A stretch of DNA of 64,000 nt, taken from NCBI RefSeq assembly GCF_000799165.1, contig NZ_JUGF01000002.1, positions 1 to 64,000 on the forward strand. Reading direction: 5' to 3'. Position 1 is the first letter of the stretch; every line of letters starts with the position of its first letter. The stretch comes from Methylotenera versatilis 7 (GTDB lineage: Bacteria; Pseudomonadota; Gammaproteobacteria; Burkholderiales; Methylophilaceae). Shown here in pieces: positions 51,760 to 63,766 of the stretch. The notes under the pieces are model-generated. The model was given only the letters and a program-made list of their open reading frames with translations, was not told the DNA's origin and did not search any database. The position numbers and the translations under genes are program-made.

Positions 51760-52365
51760 CTATTTAATCACTGTTTCAGCAGGTAGTTTTACGCCTTCGA
51801 TTAGCAGCGTAATTTCAACGTCATCACCTACCGATGCGTTTGCTTTAGCGCCCCAACCGAAACCAAAGTCGCTGGCTTTTAAACTGGTATGTGCTTCAAA
51901 CCCACTTCTGTAACCACCCCAAGGATCTGAGCCGAAACCCAGCACTTTAAATGGGAAGGTCATTTCTTTTGATACGCCGTGTAGCGTTAATACGCCAGTC
52001 ATCACACCTTCAGTGGCGGATTTTGCTTCGATTTTTTTGCTGACGAATGTCATTTCACCAAATTTTGCCGCATCCAGATATTCTGCTTTTTTAATATGCT
52101 CATCGCGTTTTGCGTGGCTGCTGTTTACACTGAGAACATTAATTTTTGCGTCAACTGAAGAGTTTGCTAAATTATCGCGGTCTATGATTATTTTTCCTGT
52201 TACATCGCTAAATGTGCCGGACGTTTTTGAAGCCACATGGCGAATGCTCCAATTAGCAAAACTGTGACTATTATCGATTTTATAGGTTTCCGGATCTGCA
52301 ATTGCATAGCTGCTTGCTAATACCAATGCGGTCGCCACACTTATTTTTCTCATCATTCCAACCAT
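51760..52365 (-). CDS. YceI-family periplasmic protein
   Basis: The 201-residue product has a signal peptide (about residues 1-23, MRKISVATALVLASSYAIA) and the lipocalin-like YceI beta barrel with YKIDNSHSFANWSIRHV, GKIIIDRDNLANSSVDAKINV and the conserved GFGWGAKANASVGDDVEITLLIEGV end. Family members bind polyprenoid lipids; physiological role is unclear. ATG 52365 has GGAGCG upstream; internal ATG codons at 52356 and 52353 are alternatives. Confidence 0.92.
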   Translation of the reverse strand: MVGMMRKISVATALVLASSYAIADPETYKIDNSHSFANWSIRHVASKTSGTFSDVTGKIIIDRDNLANSSVDAKINVLSVNSSHAKRDEHIKKAEYLDAAKFGEMTFVSKKIEAKSATEGVMTGVLTLHGVSKEMTFPFKVLGFGSDPWGGYRSGFEAHTSLKASDFGFGWGAKANASVGDDVEITLLIEGVKLPAETVIK

Positions 52366-52751
52366 TTATTACGCTCCTGAATTCTAAAGTTATTGGGTTA
52401 AACTCTCTTGTGTAAAGTAACTCGTATATCTTTACTGTGGCAAATCAAACAATACCTTTATCTATTTCCTGTTAAAGGCTTAATCGCAATTGTCTCGTTA
52501 ACTGCTTATACTCTGACAGCCTTACTGCATAAAGTGCCATATTTGGTGAGCGATTAGTGAATTATTTTCACTTTTGCTGAAAACCAATCAGATCATTAAT
52601 TATTAGACCAGTTTATTATAAAATTAATATTTCCTTGCCATTCAACATTAATTTTGTAAACTCAAGTATGTTATATGTGGTTAAATTATCCATCCTTCAA
52701 GCCCCAGAACTTTAATATTAAAATTTTCAGATTTATCTTTAAGAGAACTTT
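52366..52751. other. 386-bp divergent intergenic region between yceI and psiE-like gene
   Basis: AT-rich DNA without a credible gene. It must hold promoters for both flanking genes. A CTGACAG...ACTGCAT pair near 52514-52533 recalls a Pho box only weakly. AAGAGA ahead of ATG 52752 is the ribosome site of the PsiE-like gene. Nothing else is clear. Confidence 0.4.
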
Positions 52752-53210
52752 ATGCCACAAGATCAATTACCGCGCGAATTCAAACCATTAAACAGAGTGG
52801 CGATAAAAGCCATGCTGTGGCTTAACGGCTTTGCACACATTGTGATTGGTCTGGCCTTGGCCGCCTCTGTTGTTATGTTTACCTGGTTATTTTTTATTGA
52901 TGTTCAAAAAGCGATTGAGAATCACAACTTGATACACGGATTCTTGCACGCATTAGGTACATTAATGTTGCTATGGTCGATTTCTGCACTCATTTCGGCC
53001 GAAATTCGCTACCTGATGGGCAGCAAATTGTTGGTAGAAACTTTTATTGAAGTGGTACTGGTATTGTTCTTACGCAAGCTGATTGTGATGCCAGTACAAG
53101 ATGCCTCACCCTCCTATCAGGAAATCAGTATGTGGGTTGGTGGTGCATTTGTGATGGGATTAATCTACGTGATGGTACGTTGGGCAGATAAGATTAACGA
53201 GACTAGTTAG
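52752..53210 (+). CDS. PsiE-family phosphate-starvation-inducible membrane protein
   Basis: The 152-residue protein has four predicted membrane segments (about 25-45, 62-82, 91-110 with LVETFIEVVLVLFLRKLIV, and 127-146) and matches the PsiE family in length and in the third-helix pattern. PsiE is induced by phosphate limitation in E. coli; its function is unknown. It is a single gene, divergent from yceI. Confidence 0.85.
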   Translation: MPQDQLPREFKPLNRVAIKAMLWLNGFAHIVIGLALAASVVMFTWLFFIDVQKAIENHNLIHGFLHALGTLMLLWSISALISAEIRYLMGSKLLVETFIEVVLVLFLRKLIVMPVQDASPSYQEISMWVGGAFVMGLIYVMVRWADKINETS

Positions 53211-53322
53211 CATTAATCCAGCAAGATATATCCAATCAACTAGATTGTGACGACTAACAGCTAACCAGATAATGGTTATTAAGCGCTCACGCAGCATACA
53301 CATTTAACGAATAAAAAAGCAT

Positions 53323-54213
53323 ATGCAAAATACGATTAACGCCATTATTCAAGCTGCATCTCAAGTTATTCTTGGCAAAGAATCACACATTAAATTAAGC
53401 CTCACCTGTTTACTCGCAGGCGGCCATTTACTGATTGAAGATTTACCCGGCATGGGAAAAACCACGCTGGCACACACATTGGCACAGGTACTGGGCTTGA
53501 GCTTTAGGCGCACACAATTCACTAGCGACTTATTACCAGCCGACATTATTGGCGTCTCGGTTTTTGATCGCAACACATCCAACTTTCAGTTTCATCCAGG
53601 CCCAATTTTCAGCAACGTATTGCTGGCAGATGAGATTAATCGCGCCACGCCAAAAACCCAAAGCGCCTTATTAGAGGCAATGGAAGAACATCAAGTGACA
53701 GTGGATGGCAATACACACCTGCTTCCCAGCCCATTTTTCGTCATCGCTACGCAAAACCCAAAACACCATATTGGTACGTTTGCGCTGCCAGAATCACAGC
53801 TGGATCGTTTTTTAATGCGCATCACTTTAGGTTATCCAGACAGCCAATCAGAGAGAGCCTTACTCCAAAACAAAGGTGGACGTGCGAATGCACAGCATAT
53901 TCAAGCCGTTTGTGACGGCGAAACTTTATTAAAGCTGCAACAAAATGTCAGCCATGTGCATGTGTCGGATGCGCTTTTGGACTATTTACAGGCGCTAATT
54001 CAATACACACGCACACAATTCAATACTGGTTTATCACCTAGAGCCGGCTTGGGTTTACGCCAATGTGCGCAAGCATGGGCGATGTGTGAGGGTCGTGATT
54101 TTGTGATTCCAGAAGACATTCAGGCAGTATTGCCGAGTGTAGTCACGCACCGTTTGCAAACCGATGGCAATATCAATATTGCCAAGCAAATATTGGATAA
54201 CGTAGCGATTTAA
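53323..54213 (+). CDS. MoxR-type AAA+ ATPase
   Basis: The 296-residue AAA_3 ATPase has Walker A DLPGMGKTT (about 40-48), Walker B LLADEINRA (D103, E104), sensor ATQNP, and the C-terminal lid. MoxR proteins act as chaperones, usually with von Willebrand-type or DUF58 partners. Here DUF58 and transglutaminase genes follow on the same strand, a common module thought to act at the membrane or cell surface. The start at 53323 has no strong ribosome site. Confidence 0.94.
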   Translation: MQNTINAIIQAASQVILGKESHIKLSLTCLLAGGHLLIEDLPGMGKTTLAHTLAQVLGLSFRRTQFTSDLLPADIIGVSVFDRNTSNFQFHPGPIFSNVLLADEINRATPKTQSALLEAMEEHQVTVDGNTHLLPSPFFVIATQNPKHHIGTFALPESQLDRFLMRITLGYPDSQSERALLQNKGGRANAQHIQAVCDGETLLKLQQNVSHVHVSDALLDYLQALIQYTRTQFNTGLSPRAGLGLRQCAQAWAMCEGRDFVIPEDIQAVLPSVVTHRLQTDGNINIAKQILDNVAI

Positions 54214-54260
54214 TCCATATACTTTCAATCAACTTAAATTCAAACAGTAGATTTAAGCCC

Positions 54261-55226
54261 ATGTCCGTAAAATTATGGCCGCTTATTTTTTTGAAACGTG
54301 CTTGGTGGCAACAGTGGCTGCGTGTTTCAAAAAGCACGCAAAACATTGCCTTATTAAACGCTCGCCAAATCTATATTTTGCCCACACGCTGGGGTTTATT
54401 GTATGCCGTGATGTTAATTGCGTTATTGATTGGCTCAATTAACTACTCGTTAAGTTTAGGTTTCTACGTCACCTTTTTACTGGCATCGCTTGGTAATATC
54501 GCCATGTTGCATACTTGGCGAAATTTGGTGCACTTGCAAGTTGCCGTGCTTAAAGCTAACCCCGTTTTTGCAGGTGATGGTACCGATGTTATTTTCAATA
54601 TAAGCGATACAAAAAATCGCCCACGCTATGCGATTACGGCTTCCTTTTTAGAAAACAATCATCTTACACAAAACATTTCCGCTAACGATTCACAGTTGTT
54701 TCCAGTCCCACTTGCCACATCTAAACGTGGTTTACACACACTGCCGCGACTAACACTTAACACTCAATTTCCACTCAATTTATTGCATGCCTGGGCAGTT
54801 ATTGAGAATCCTTTTCAAGTATTAGTTTATCCAAAGCCAAGCGATTTAATTGAGCCGCAAGCATTATCATTTGATAGCAGCACGCAAGGCGGCAGTCAGT
54901 TAAATAAAGGCGATGAGGATTTTAATGGCCATAAAAACTATCAATTTGGTGATTCCCCCAGCCGCATTGACTGGAAAGCCTCCAGCCGCAGCATTGGCTT
55001 ATTTACCAAGCTTTATAGCGGCACAGGCAGCAGCGCATTGTGGCTGGATTGGGAAGCAACAATCGGCGAAAAAGAAGCGCGTATTTCGCAACTAACACGC
55101 TGGGTAATTGATGCACAGGCTAGCCAGAAAATATACGGTTTAAAACTACCTAATATCATCTTACAACCCAGCAATACCGAATCACACTATCACCAAGCCT
55201 TAACTGCGCTGGCAATGTTGGATTAG
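54261..55226 (+). CDS. DUF58-domain membrane protein
   Basis: The 321-residue protein has two membrane helices (about 49-82) and a C-terminal DUF58 signature region DFNGHKNYQFGDSPSRIDWKAS (about 218-239). It is the usual partner of MoxR ATPases and precedes the transglutaminase gene by 4 bp. Biochemical role is unknown. Confidence 0.92.
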   Translation: MSVKLWPLIFLKRAWWQQWLRVSKSTQNIALLNARQIYILPTRWGLLYAVMLIALLIGSINYSLSLGFYVTFLLASLGNIAMLHTWRNLVHLQVAVLKANPVFAGDGTDVIFNISDTKNRPRYAITASFLENNHLTQNISANDSQLFPVPLATSKRGLHTLPRLTLNTQFPLNLLHAWAVIENPFQVLVYPKPSDLIEPQALSFDSSTQGGSQLNKGDEDFNGHKNYQFGDSPSRIDWKASSRSIGLFTKLYSGTGSSALWLDWEATIGEKEARISQLTRWVIDAQASQKIYGLKLPNIILQPSNTESHYHQALTALAMLD

Positions 55227-55230
55227 CCGC

Positions 55231-57644
<2,414 letters not shown>

Positions 57645-57691
57645 AAATACATCCTAAAGTGACAGACAATAAAAAACTCGAACCATTAAAC

Positions 57692-57717
57692 AAAAAACCC
57701 GCCTTGGCGGGTTTTTT
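57692..57717. terminator. Bidirectional terminator between tadA and the BI-1 gene
   Basis: ACCCGCC and GGCGGGT form a stem around TT, with six A on the left and six T on the right. It lies 47 bp past tadA and 15 bp past the converging BI-1 gene. Confidence 0.95.
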
Positions 57718-57732
57718 GCTAACTAATAATGC

Positions 57733-58431
57733 TCAATCATTGCTACCCATTAAGCCCATCAAAAGATGTAACAAACTAGTAAATAAGTTATAGATACTCA
57801 TGTACAAACCTAATGTCGCCATCACATAATTGGTTTCGCCACCAGTTACGATACGGCTTACGTCATACAAAATAAAGCCGGAGAATAACAACACACCAAC
57901 GCCGGATAAGGCTAACTGCATGGCTGGAATCTGTAAAAAGATATTAGCAAGCGACGCTACGATTAACAAAACAATACCGACCAATAAGAACTTACCCATA
58001 AAGCTAAAGTCTTTTTTAGTAGTCGTTGCGATACCTGCCATCGTCATCAAAATAACACCTGTACCACCCGCCGCTAAGCCAACGATTTGTCCGCCGTTAT
58101 TTAAGTTAAGTGCATGTTGCAAAATTGGGCCTAACATTAAGCCCAGTAAAAAAGTTAAGCCCAGCAATAAAACAACGCCGATACTGCTGTTGCGGTTTGC
58201 ATTAATGGCTGCAAACAATCCATAAACTACTGCTAAAGCGCCAATTGCAAAGATAAACGGATGCTGCGCAGCAAAAGCAAAATTCATTTTCATGCCAACC
58301 AAAGCACCGATTACGGTTGGAATCATGGTCAAGCCAAGCAAGGCATAAGTATTACGTAATACTTTATTCTGTGTGGCTAGCTTTTGATCAAGAGCGCCTT
58401 CACGGCCTAATACTTGCATATCATCTAACAT
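57733..58431 (-). CDS. Bax inhibitor-1/YccA-family membrane protein
   Basis: The 232-residue protein has seven membrane segments and the BI-1 pattern NKVLRNTYALLGLTMIPTVIGA near the start and ALGLYMSIYNLFTSLLHLL at the end. It has a pair of conserved Asp in SGFILYDVSRIV and the last loop (GSND). E. coli YccA of this family modulates FtsH; the role here is inferred only at family level. Single gene. Confidence 0.93.
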   Translation of the reverse strand: MLDDMQVLGREGALDQKLATQNKVLRNTYALLGLTMIPTVIGALVGMKMNFAFAAQHPFIFAIGALAVVYGLFAAINANRNSSIGVVLLLGLTFLLGLMLGPILQHALNLNNGGQIVGLAAGGTGVILMTMAGIATTTKKDFSFMGKFLLVGIVLLIVASLANIFLQIPAMQLALSGVGVLLFSGFILYDVSRIVTGGETNYVMATLGLYMSIYNLFTSLLHLLMGLMGSND

Positions 58432-58558
58432 GTTTATTTCCTTATAAAAAATTGCCTAAAAGCAATAGAGGTAAGATAGCGTCTATTGCTTAAAGTTTCA
58501 AGTATTAATGTGTGATATTTTTGTTTCAATAATTAAGCAAAAACGTATCAAATCTGCC

Positions 58559-59605
58559 CTAAGCAAATAAATCCATTTCACTTTTACCCACCAAGCCAAC
58601 GCGTTTTACCGCAGCTACAAATTCGGCATCTTCATGCAAGCCGTATAAATTTGTAGGATGATGCCCACCATGCATGCGTGCCAGCCTTAATGTGCTAAGT
58701 GCAGGCATTTTCCACTCTAATTTTGCCAGCAACTCATCTGCCAACTCAGGGCGATTGCACAATAACACCATATCGCAGCCAGCATTCAATGCGGCTAAAC
58801 TACGCGTTGTCACATCGCCACCTACACTGGCGCCTTCCATGCTTAAGTCATCGCTAAAAATCACGCCATTAAAACCCAAGCGCTCACGCAATACTTTTTG
58901 CAGCCATTTTGGCGAGAACCCAGCCGGCTTGTCATCTACCTTAGGATAAATCACATGCGCCGGCATAATCGCAGCCAAACCTTCATCAATCATCTGTTTG
59001 AAAGGCTGCATATCATTGGCCGCTATCTCATCAAAGCTGCGCTCATCAATTGGTATGCTCACATGCGAATCCGCCACCACAAAACCATGCCCTGGAAAAT
59101 GCTTGCCGACTGCCGACATACCGCCTTTTTTAAGACCTTGCATCAGACTGAATGCCAGTTCGTTAATTGCTGTTGCATCCTGATGAAACGCCCTGTCGCC
59201 AATCACCAAGCTATCGCCATAATCCATATCCAGCACTGGCGTAAAACTGAAATCGATGCCATGCGCACGCAGTTCTGCCGCTAAAATCCAGCCAGCTTCT
59301 ACTGCCAACTCACGCGCTTTTTTTGGATTTTTATCCCAAATCTTGCCAAACTCGCGCATCGGGGGAATCTTGGTAAAGCCGTCTCTGAATCGCTGTACAC
59401 GTCCACCTTCATGGTCTACCGCAATTAGCAAAGGCGGCTGCCTAACGGCGTGAATACTGGTAGTCAGTGCTTTAAGTTGCGCACAGTTTTCAAAATTACG
59501 TGCAAATAAAATCACACCGCCCACTAGCGGATGTTGTAATCGTTTAATGTCGTCGGCACTTAACTCAGTACCAACCACATCCAGCATAACGGGACCTAAG
59601 CTCAT
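58559..59605 (-). CDS. nagZ: Beta-N-acetylglucosaminidase of peptidoglycan recycling
   Basis: NagZ removes GlcNAc from GlcNAc-anhydroMurNAc-peptides in the cytoplasm. The 348-residue GH3 protein has LLIAVDHEGGRVQRFRDGFT, the signature GKHFPGHGFVVADSHVSIP with the catalytic Asp/His dyad, and GFNGVIFSDDLSMEGA with the nucleophile Asp. No signal peptide, as expected. Length typical. A YkuD-domain enzyme and peptide permeases lie 2-5 kb away on the same strand, consistent with cell-wall recycling. Confidence 0.96.
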   Translation of the reverse strand: MSLGPVMLDVVGTELSADDIKRLQHPLVGGVILFARNFENCAQLKALTTSIHAVRQPPLLIAVDHEGGRVQRFRDGFTKIPPMREFGKIWDKNPKKARELAVEAGWILAAELRAHGIDFSFTPVLDMDYGDSLVIGDRAFHQDATAINELAFSLMQGLKKGGMSAVGKHFPGHGFVVADSHVSIPIDERSFDEIAANDMQPFKQMIDEGLAAIMPAHVIYPKVDDKPAGFSPKWLQKVLRERLGFNGVIFSDDLSMEGASVGGDVTTRSLAALNAGCDMVLLCNRPELADELLAKLEWKMPALSTLRLARMHGGHHPTNLYGLHEDAEFVAAVKRVGLVGKSEMDLFA

Positions 59606-59647
59606 TTGATTTCTCTAGCCATTAATAGGGGATTTTTCAGCAATGCA

Positions 59648-60796
59648 TTACTTTAATCGATACAAAGAGGTGATCTCTTTTACCCGCGCAGCATACAGTG
59701 GATCTGACTGATCGCTGGATTTAGCATGCTTAGGCGCAATATCCAGTTTTTCCATAATACTTAAACCAGCATCTGCAATCCATTTCAGCAGCTCTTCCTG
59801 CGTGCGCAAGCCCAAATGTTCGGCCAGGTCTGACAAAATCAGCCATGCTTCGCCGTTATCATTCAAATGCGCTTTTACACCATTTAAAAAACCTTTTAGC
59901 ATCTGGCTATTCGGGTCGTAAATCGCATGTTCAATTGGCGCATTGGCCTTGGCTGGCAACCATGGTGGGTTGCAGACGATTAAATCGGCTTTTTTATGCC
60001 CGCTTGGAAATAAATTGGCCTGCTCAACGGTAATGTATGGTTTTAAATTTAATTTACCCACATTATCAGCCGCACAATTCAGCGCGCGCGGGCTGCTATC
60101 TGTCGCGATAACGGCTTTAATGCCGCGCGTGACTAAAATAGCCGCAATCACGCCAGTGCCGGTACCAATATCAAACGCGGTTTTGGCATTACCTAGTGAA
60201 GTTGTATTAATCAAATCCAGATACTCACCGCGAATAGGCGAATATACACCGTAATGTGCATGGATATTGGCTTGCAGCGCATCAATAAATACGCCTTTTT
60301 TGCGCCATTCCTGCGCACCGTTCATGCCAAGCAATTCGCGCAACGATAACACCATTTTCGCGGGTACTTTATCCAGCTTTGGGTTAACAATCAATGCACC
60401 TGCAACCGCTTCTTTTACATCAGGCGCGCGTTTTAAATCGCAATTACCATGATTCAACTCGATTAAGATTTTGTTGGTAATATTGGCACGCTGAATTTGC
60501 CTTGCTCTATGCTGATGAAAAGCTTCCAGCATGGTCGCAGCAGGTTTAATCGGTTTGCGGTCTACGCGCTTTGTAACGGCTTGCAGTAATTGTTTGGCAT
60601 TCTGAAAGTCGCCTTTATACAAAAAACCTGTGCCTTCACAAGCCAATTTATAGGCTTCATCCGCTTTCATGGTGTCATCTGCCACCACAATGTTTTTAGG
60701 CGGTGCTGCGTTAGCCTCGCTTTGCCAAACCGCTTGTTGCGGCTTGCCTTTTTCTTGCCAGGTAATGGTTAAATTACTGCTTAAATTCTCAGTCAA
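59648..60796 (-). CDS. Class I SAM-dependent methyltransferase (N5-Gln / N6-A type fold)
   Basis: The 382-residue protein has an N-terminal domain (about 40-190, ADDTMKADEAYKLACEGTGFLYKGDFQNA) and a Rossmann methyltransferase domain with FDIGTGTGVIAAIL (motif I, about 215-228) and the catalytic NPPW in DLIVCNPPWLPA. NPPW/NPPY enzymes methylate planar amides or bases; the target here is unknown. Start appears to be TTG 60796, since the next ATG (MKADEAY, about residue 43) would cut conserved-looking sequence. It is 34 bp downstream of the yhhQ start side and 43 bp upstream of nagZ, so it may share their transcript. Confidence 0.82.
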   Translation of the reverse strand: MTENLSSNLTITWQEKGKPQQAVWQSEANAAPPKNIVVADDTMKADEAYKLACEGTGFLYKGDFQNAKQLLQAVTKRVDRKPIKPAATMLEAFHQHRARQIQRANITNKILIELNHGNCDLKRAPDVKEAVAGALIVNPKLDKVPAKMVLSLRELLGMNGAQEWRKKGVFIDALQANIHAHYGVYSPIRGEYLDLINTTSLGNAKTAFDIGTGTGVIAAILVTRGIKAVIATDSSPRALNCAADNVGKLNLKPYITVEQANLFPSGHKKADLIVCNPPWLPAKANAPIEHAIYDPNSQMLKGFLNGVKAHLNDNGEAWLILSDLAEHLGLRTQEELLKWIADAGLSIMEKLDIAPKHAKSSDQSDPLYAARVKEITSLYRLK

Positions 60797-60829
60797 TGCG
60801 TACTCAATTATAGTTAATGGTTAAAATGC

Positions 60830-61522
60830 TTAAAGTTTAAAAGGGTTAAAGTTGGTGTTTTTATCGTAGTAATCTTCATTTTCGGCGCGCTTTAAAAATG
60901 CCACAATTTTATAAACAGCAGGTGTAAAAGCCACTTCCACACCGATTTTAGCAACTATCTGTGCACCAATCACCAATGGAATCTTATCGTTAGGGATAAT
61001 ACCCGTATTCCAAAATGCCAGCGGTACAAACATCACCGTATCAATGGTTTCGCCAAAAATTGTGCTGGTAATTGTGCGCTGCCACAGATGTTTACCCGCA
61101 GAAACTAGCTTCATCTTTGCCATTATAAAGCTATTCACAAATTCACCCACTGCAAACGCAATTAATCCTGCCAAAGAAATACGCCAAGTGCTGCCAAAAG
61201 CCACTTCATATTCATGCTGATTGTCCCAGAATGGCGCGGGCGGCAGAGCAACAATCATCCAAGCCATCAAGCTTGCGAAAGCCAAACCTGCGAAACCTGC
61301 CCAAATAACGCGACGCGAAGCAGAATATCCATAGACTTCTGTCAGAATATCGCCAAAGATAAACGAAATCGGGAAAAATAAAACGCCTGCGCCAAAAGTG
61401 AGTGTGCCAAGCAATGGCGCATCAATCTGTGTGACTTTGGCTGGCCCAATCAAGTTGGAACAGACCAGCACACACACGAAAGCAGCCATCATAAAATCGT
61501 AATATTTGTATTGCTTCCGCAT
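60830..61522 (-). CDS. Queuosine precursor transporter (YhhQ/VUT family)
   Basis: The 230-residue inner-membrane protein has six or seven helices and the family patterns VCSNLIGPAKVTQI, LFFPISFIFGDILTEVYGYSASRRVIW and GEFVNSFIMAKMKL, plus EVAFTPAVYKIV. YhhQ of E. coli imports the 7-cyano-7-deazaguanine precursor of queuosine. Length slightly above E. coli YhhQ. It lies 62 bp downstream of the peptide permease operon. Confidence 0.93.
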   Translation of the reverse strand: MRKQYKYYDFMMAAFVCVLVCSNLIGPAKVTQIDAPLLGTLTFGAGVLFFPISFIFGDILTEVYGYSASRRVIWAGFAGLAFASLMAWMIVALPPAPFWDNQHEYEVAFGSTWRISLAGLIAFAVGEFVNSFIMAKMKLVSAGKHLWQRTITSTIFGETIDTVMFVPLAFWNTGIIPNDKIPLVIGAQIVAKIGVEVAFTPAVYKIVAFLKRAENEDYYDKNTNFNPFKL

Positions 61523-61584
61523 ATTAAGCCTTTATAAACTAAGCCCTTACAAATAAAGCAATTACCGCTATTCTATAAACAGCA

Positions 61585-62373
61585 CTACTCTACGCGAACA
61601 TCCAGCTTGTCACGCAGGTAATCCCCGCCCAGATTAATCGCCAAAATCAGGCTCATCAGGCTCAAACCTACCACCAGCACATAATGCGGCGCCACCAACA
61701 TATAACGCACGCCGTCGCGCAGCATTGCGCCCCACGAAGCATTCGGCGCCTGTATACCCAAACCTAAAAACGACAAACTTGCTTCTGCAATCATCACACT
61801 GGCAATACTATAAGTCGCTTCCACAACTAATATCGAACTTAACAATGGCAAAATATGTTTCAGTAACAAACGCGGCACGGTTGCGCCCAGTGATTCTGCC
61901 GCAAGCACATGTTGGCGATTGCGCAAACTCAGTGCTTGTCCGCGCGTCAATCTGGCGTAACTCACCCACCCTGTAATGCACAAAGCCAGTATTAAGTTAC
62001 TCAAACCCGCCCCCAACACGGCTGCGAATGCGATGGCCAATAAAATACCGGGGAAAGCTAAAAAAATATCGGTGATTTTCATCAAAACACGGTCCACTTT
62101 TCCGCCGTAAAATCCTGCAATCAAGCCAATAGCAACGCCAATCGCCATGGTAATCACAGTAACGATGATTGCCACAAAAAATGAGACTTGTACCCCAGTT
62201 AAGATACGCGCCAGAATATCGCGCCCCAAATCGTCTGCACCAAGTAAATGCTGCCGGCTTGGGCCTGACAATATCGCATCTAACTCAATGTGATTACCTT
62301 GCAACCCGAAAGCATAGCCAGCCAGTACGGCAATCACCCAAAATAACAAAATGCTGATGGCGAAAGTTTTCAT
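61585..62373 (-). CDS. Peptide/nickel-type ABC transporter permease (DppC-like)
   Basis: The 262-residue permease has a DppC/OppC N-terminus, LLGADDLGRDILARILTGVQVS, and the ATPase-contacting EAA loop AAESLGATVPRLLLKHILP. Six membrane helices. The frame opens at TTG 62385, inside the upstream permease gene, but ATG 62373, one base after that gene's stop, is the better start. No ATPase subunit follows; the next gene is the queuosine transporter, so the ATP-binding subunits must be encoded elsewhere. Confidence 0.95.
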   Translation of the reverse strand: MKTFAISILLFWVIAVLAGYAFGLQGNHIELDAILSGPSRQHLLGADDLGRDILARILTGVQVSFFVAIIVTVITMAIGVAIGLIAGFYGGKVDRVLMKITDIFLAFPGILLAIAFAAVLGAGLSNLILALCITGWVSYARLTRGQALSLRNRQHVLAAESLGATVPRLLLKHILPLLSSILVVEATYSIASVMIAEASLSFLGLGIQAPNASWGAMLRDGVRYMLVAPHYVLVVGLSLMSLILAINLGGDYLRDKLDVRVE

Positions 62374-62374
62374 G

Positions 62375-63286
62375 CTACGCCCCAAACTTCACTCTTGGGT
62401 CGGCCAATCGGTATAAAACATCGGTAAATAAATTCACCGCAACATAGCTTAACGCCACAACTAGCACGCAGGCTTGCGTCACTGGATAGTCGCGCTTTTC
62501 AATACTTTCTACCAGCAAACGCCCTATGCCGTCCCAACTGAAAATAGTTTCGGTGATGACAGTACCGGCTAATAAACTGCCCATTTGTAAGCCCACAATG
62601 GTGATAATCGGTAACAAAGCTGCACGCAATGCGTGGCGGATAATCACGGTATTTTCGTTTAAACCCTTTGCACGCGCGGTACGAATAAAATCGTCATTCA
62701 AAACTTCCAGCAAGCTGGTGCGAGTCATGCGCGTTAAAATCGCGCTTAAACCCAAACCCAAAGTCAGCGCCGGCAGAACAATAGACGTGCTGTCATCCAT
62801 ACCGCTGACTGGAAACCAGCCTAGCCAAACCGCAAATAGCAGCATTAATAAAGGTCCCAACCAGAAAACCGGCATGGCAGATAAACGCACAGAAACAATA
62901 GTGACGACAAAATCTTGCCAATGATTAGCTTTTAGAGCGGCAAATACGCCTAGGGGAATGCCAATAGCTAACCCGATAAAAAGTGATAAAACCGCAAGCT
63001 TAAGTGTCGCGGGATAGCGTGTTTTAATTAGTTCGATAATCGGCGTTTTGGTATGAATTGAATATCCTAAATCGCCTTGCGACAGCTTGGTTAAATAACT
63101 GCCAAATTGTTGTGCAAGCGGCTGATCTAAGCCCAAGTCTGTACGCAAAGCGGTTCTATCTGTCACGCTGGCGGATTCGCCCAACATCACTTCCACAGGG
63201 TCGCCTGGGACAAGATGAATCAACAGAAAAGTGAGCAGAAGTACACCGAAAACGACGGTGACAAAGTCAACAAAATGCTTAATCAT
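62375..63286 (-). CDS. Peptide/nickel-type ABC transporter permease (DppB-like)
   Basis: The 303-residue permease has the DppB signature: LIHLVPGDPVEVMLGESAS near the start, DLGLDQPLAQQF, the EAA-type loop RTARAKGLNENTVIIRHALRAALLP and the C-terminal VLYRLADPRVKFG. Six membrane helices. It overlaps the YkuD-domain gene by 8 bp and is followed by the DppC-like gene. With the substrate-binding protein at the right edge it forms a peptide-type importer. Confidence 0.96.
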   Translation of the reverse strand: MIKHFVDFVTVVFGVLLLTFLLIHLVPGDPVEVMLGESASVTDRTALRTDLGLDQPLAQQFGSYLTKLSQGDLGYSIHTKTPIIELIKTRYPATLKLAVLSLFIGLAIGIPLGVFAALKANHWQDFVVTIVSVRLSAMPVFWLGPLLMLLFAVWLGWFPVSGMDDSTSIVLPALTLGLGLSAILTRMTRTSLLEVLNDDFIRTARAKGLNENTVIIRHALRAALLPIITIVGLQMGSLLAGTVITETIFSWDGIGRLLVESIEKRDYPVTQACVLVVALSYVAVNLFTDVLYRLADPRVKFGA

Positions 63287-63761
63287 TGTGAATCAAAACA
63301 GTAGTGCCCGCCGACACTAAATCAAACAGTTCAACGATATCGCTATTGTGCATGCGCACGCAACCGTGCGAGCCAATCTTGCCCATTTCAGTACTATCCG
63401 GTGAGCCATGAATGTAGATATAGCGCTGCATGGTATCGACATTACCAAGGCGATTAAAGCCAATATCTAACCCACTTAACCACAAAATGCGTGTCAAAAT
63501 CCAATCGCGACTTGGAAACTCTGCCATTAACTCTGGCGTGCATATTTCGCCCGTTGGCCTACGCCCGACAAATACAGTATTTGGTGCGGCATTTACACCG
63601 ATTTTCGCGCGGACAATATGATTGCCTAACGGTGTGCAGCCGCTATTTTTCTCATTGCCAACACCATTGGCCGCAGTCGATATACTGTATTTGGCTTTTA
63701 CACCGCCAAAATTATCGAACAGCGTTAAGCTTTGTTTTTGAATAGATATTTCTATGCGCAT
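63279..63761 (-). CDS. YkuD-domain L,D-transpeptidase/L,D-carboxypeptidase without signal peptide
   Basis: The 160-residue protein is almost entirely a YkuD domain, with the catalytic signature IHGSPDSTEMGKIGSHGCVRM (His 118, His 132, Cys 134; the Ser-His-Gly-Cys-Val-Arg core is intact). It starts MRIEISIQKQSLTLFD with no signal peptide, membrane helix or lipobox, so it should be cytoplasmic. Signal-less YkuD proteins such as ElsL of Acinetobacter act as L,D-carboxypeptidases in peptidoglycan recycling, and that is my preferred role. It sits between the substrate-binding protein (5-bp gap) and the permease (8-bp overlap) of a peptide-type ABC operon, which suggests it processes imported muropeptides. 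Confidence 0.88.
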   Translation of the reverse strand: MRIEISIQKQSLTLFDNFGGVKAKYSISTAANGVGNEKNSGCTPLGNHIVRAKIGVNAAPNTVFVGRRPTGEICTPELMAEFPSRDWILTRILWLSGLDIGFNRLGNVDTMQRYIYIHGSPDSTEMGKIGSHGCVRMHNSDIVELFDLVSAGTTVLIHND

Positions 63762-63766
63762 ATTGT

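Noticed and set aside
52514-52533. Pho box upstream of the PsiE-like gene
   Set aside because: Only about 5 of 7 bases match in the first half-site and the spacing to the second is off; PsiE homology alone is not enough to call it.
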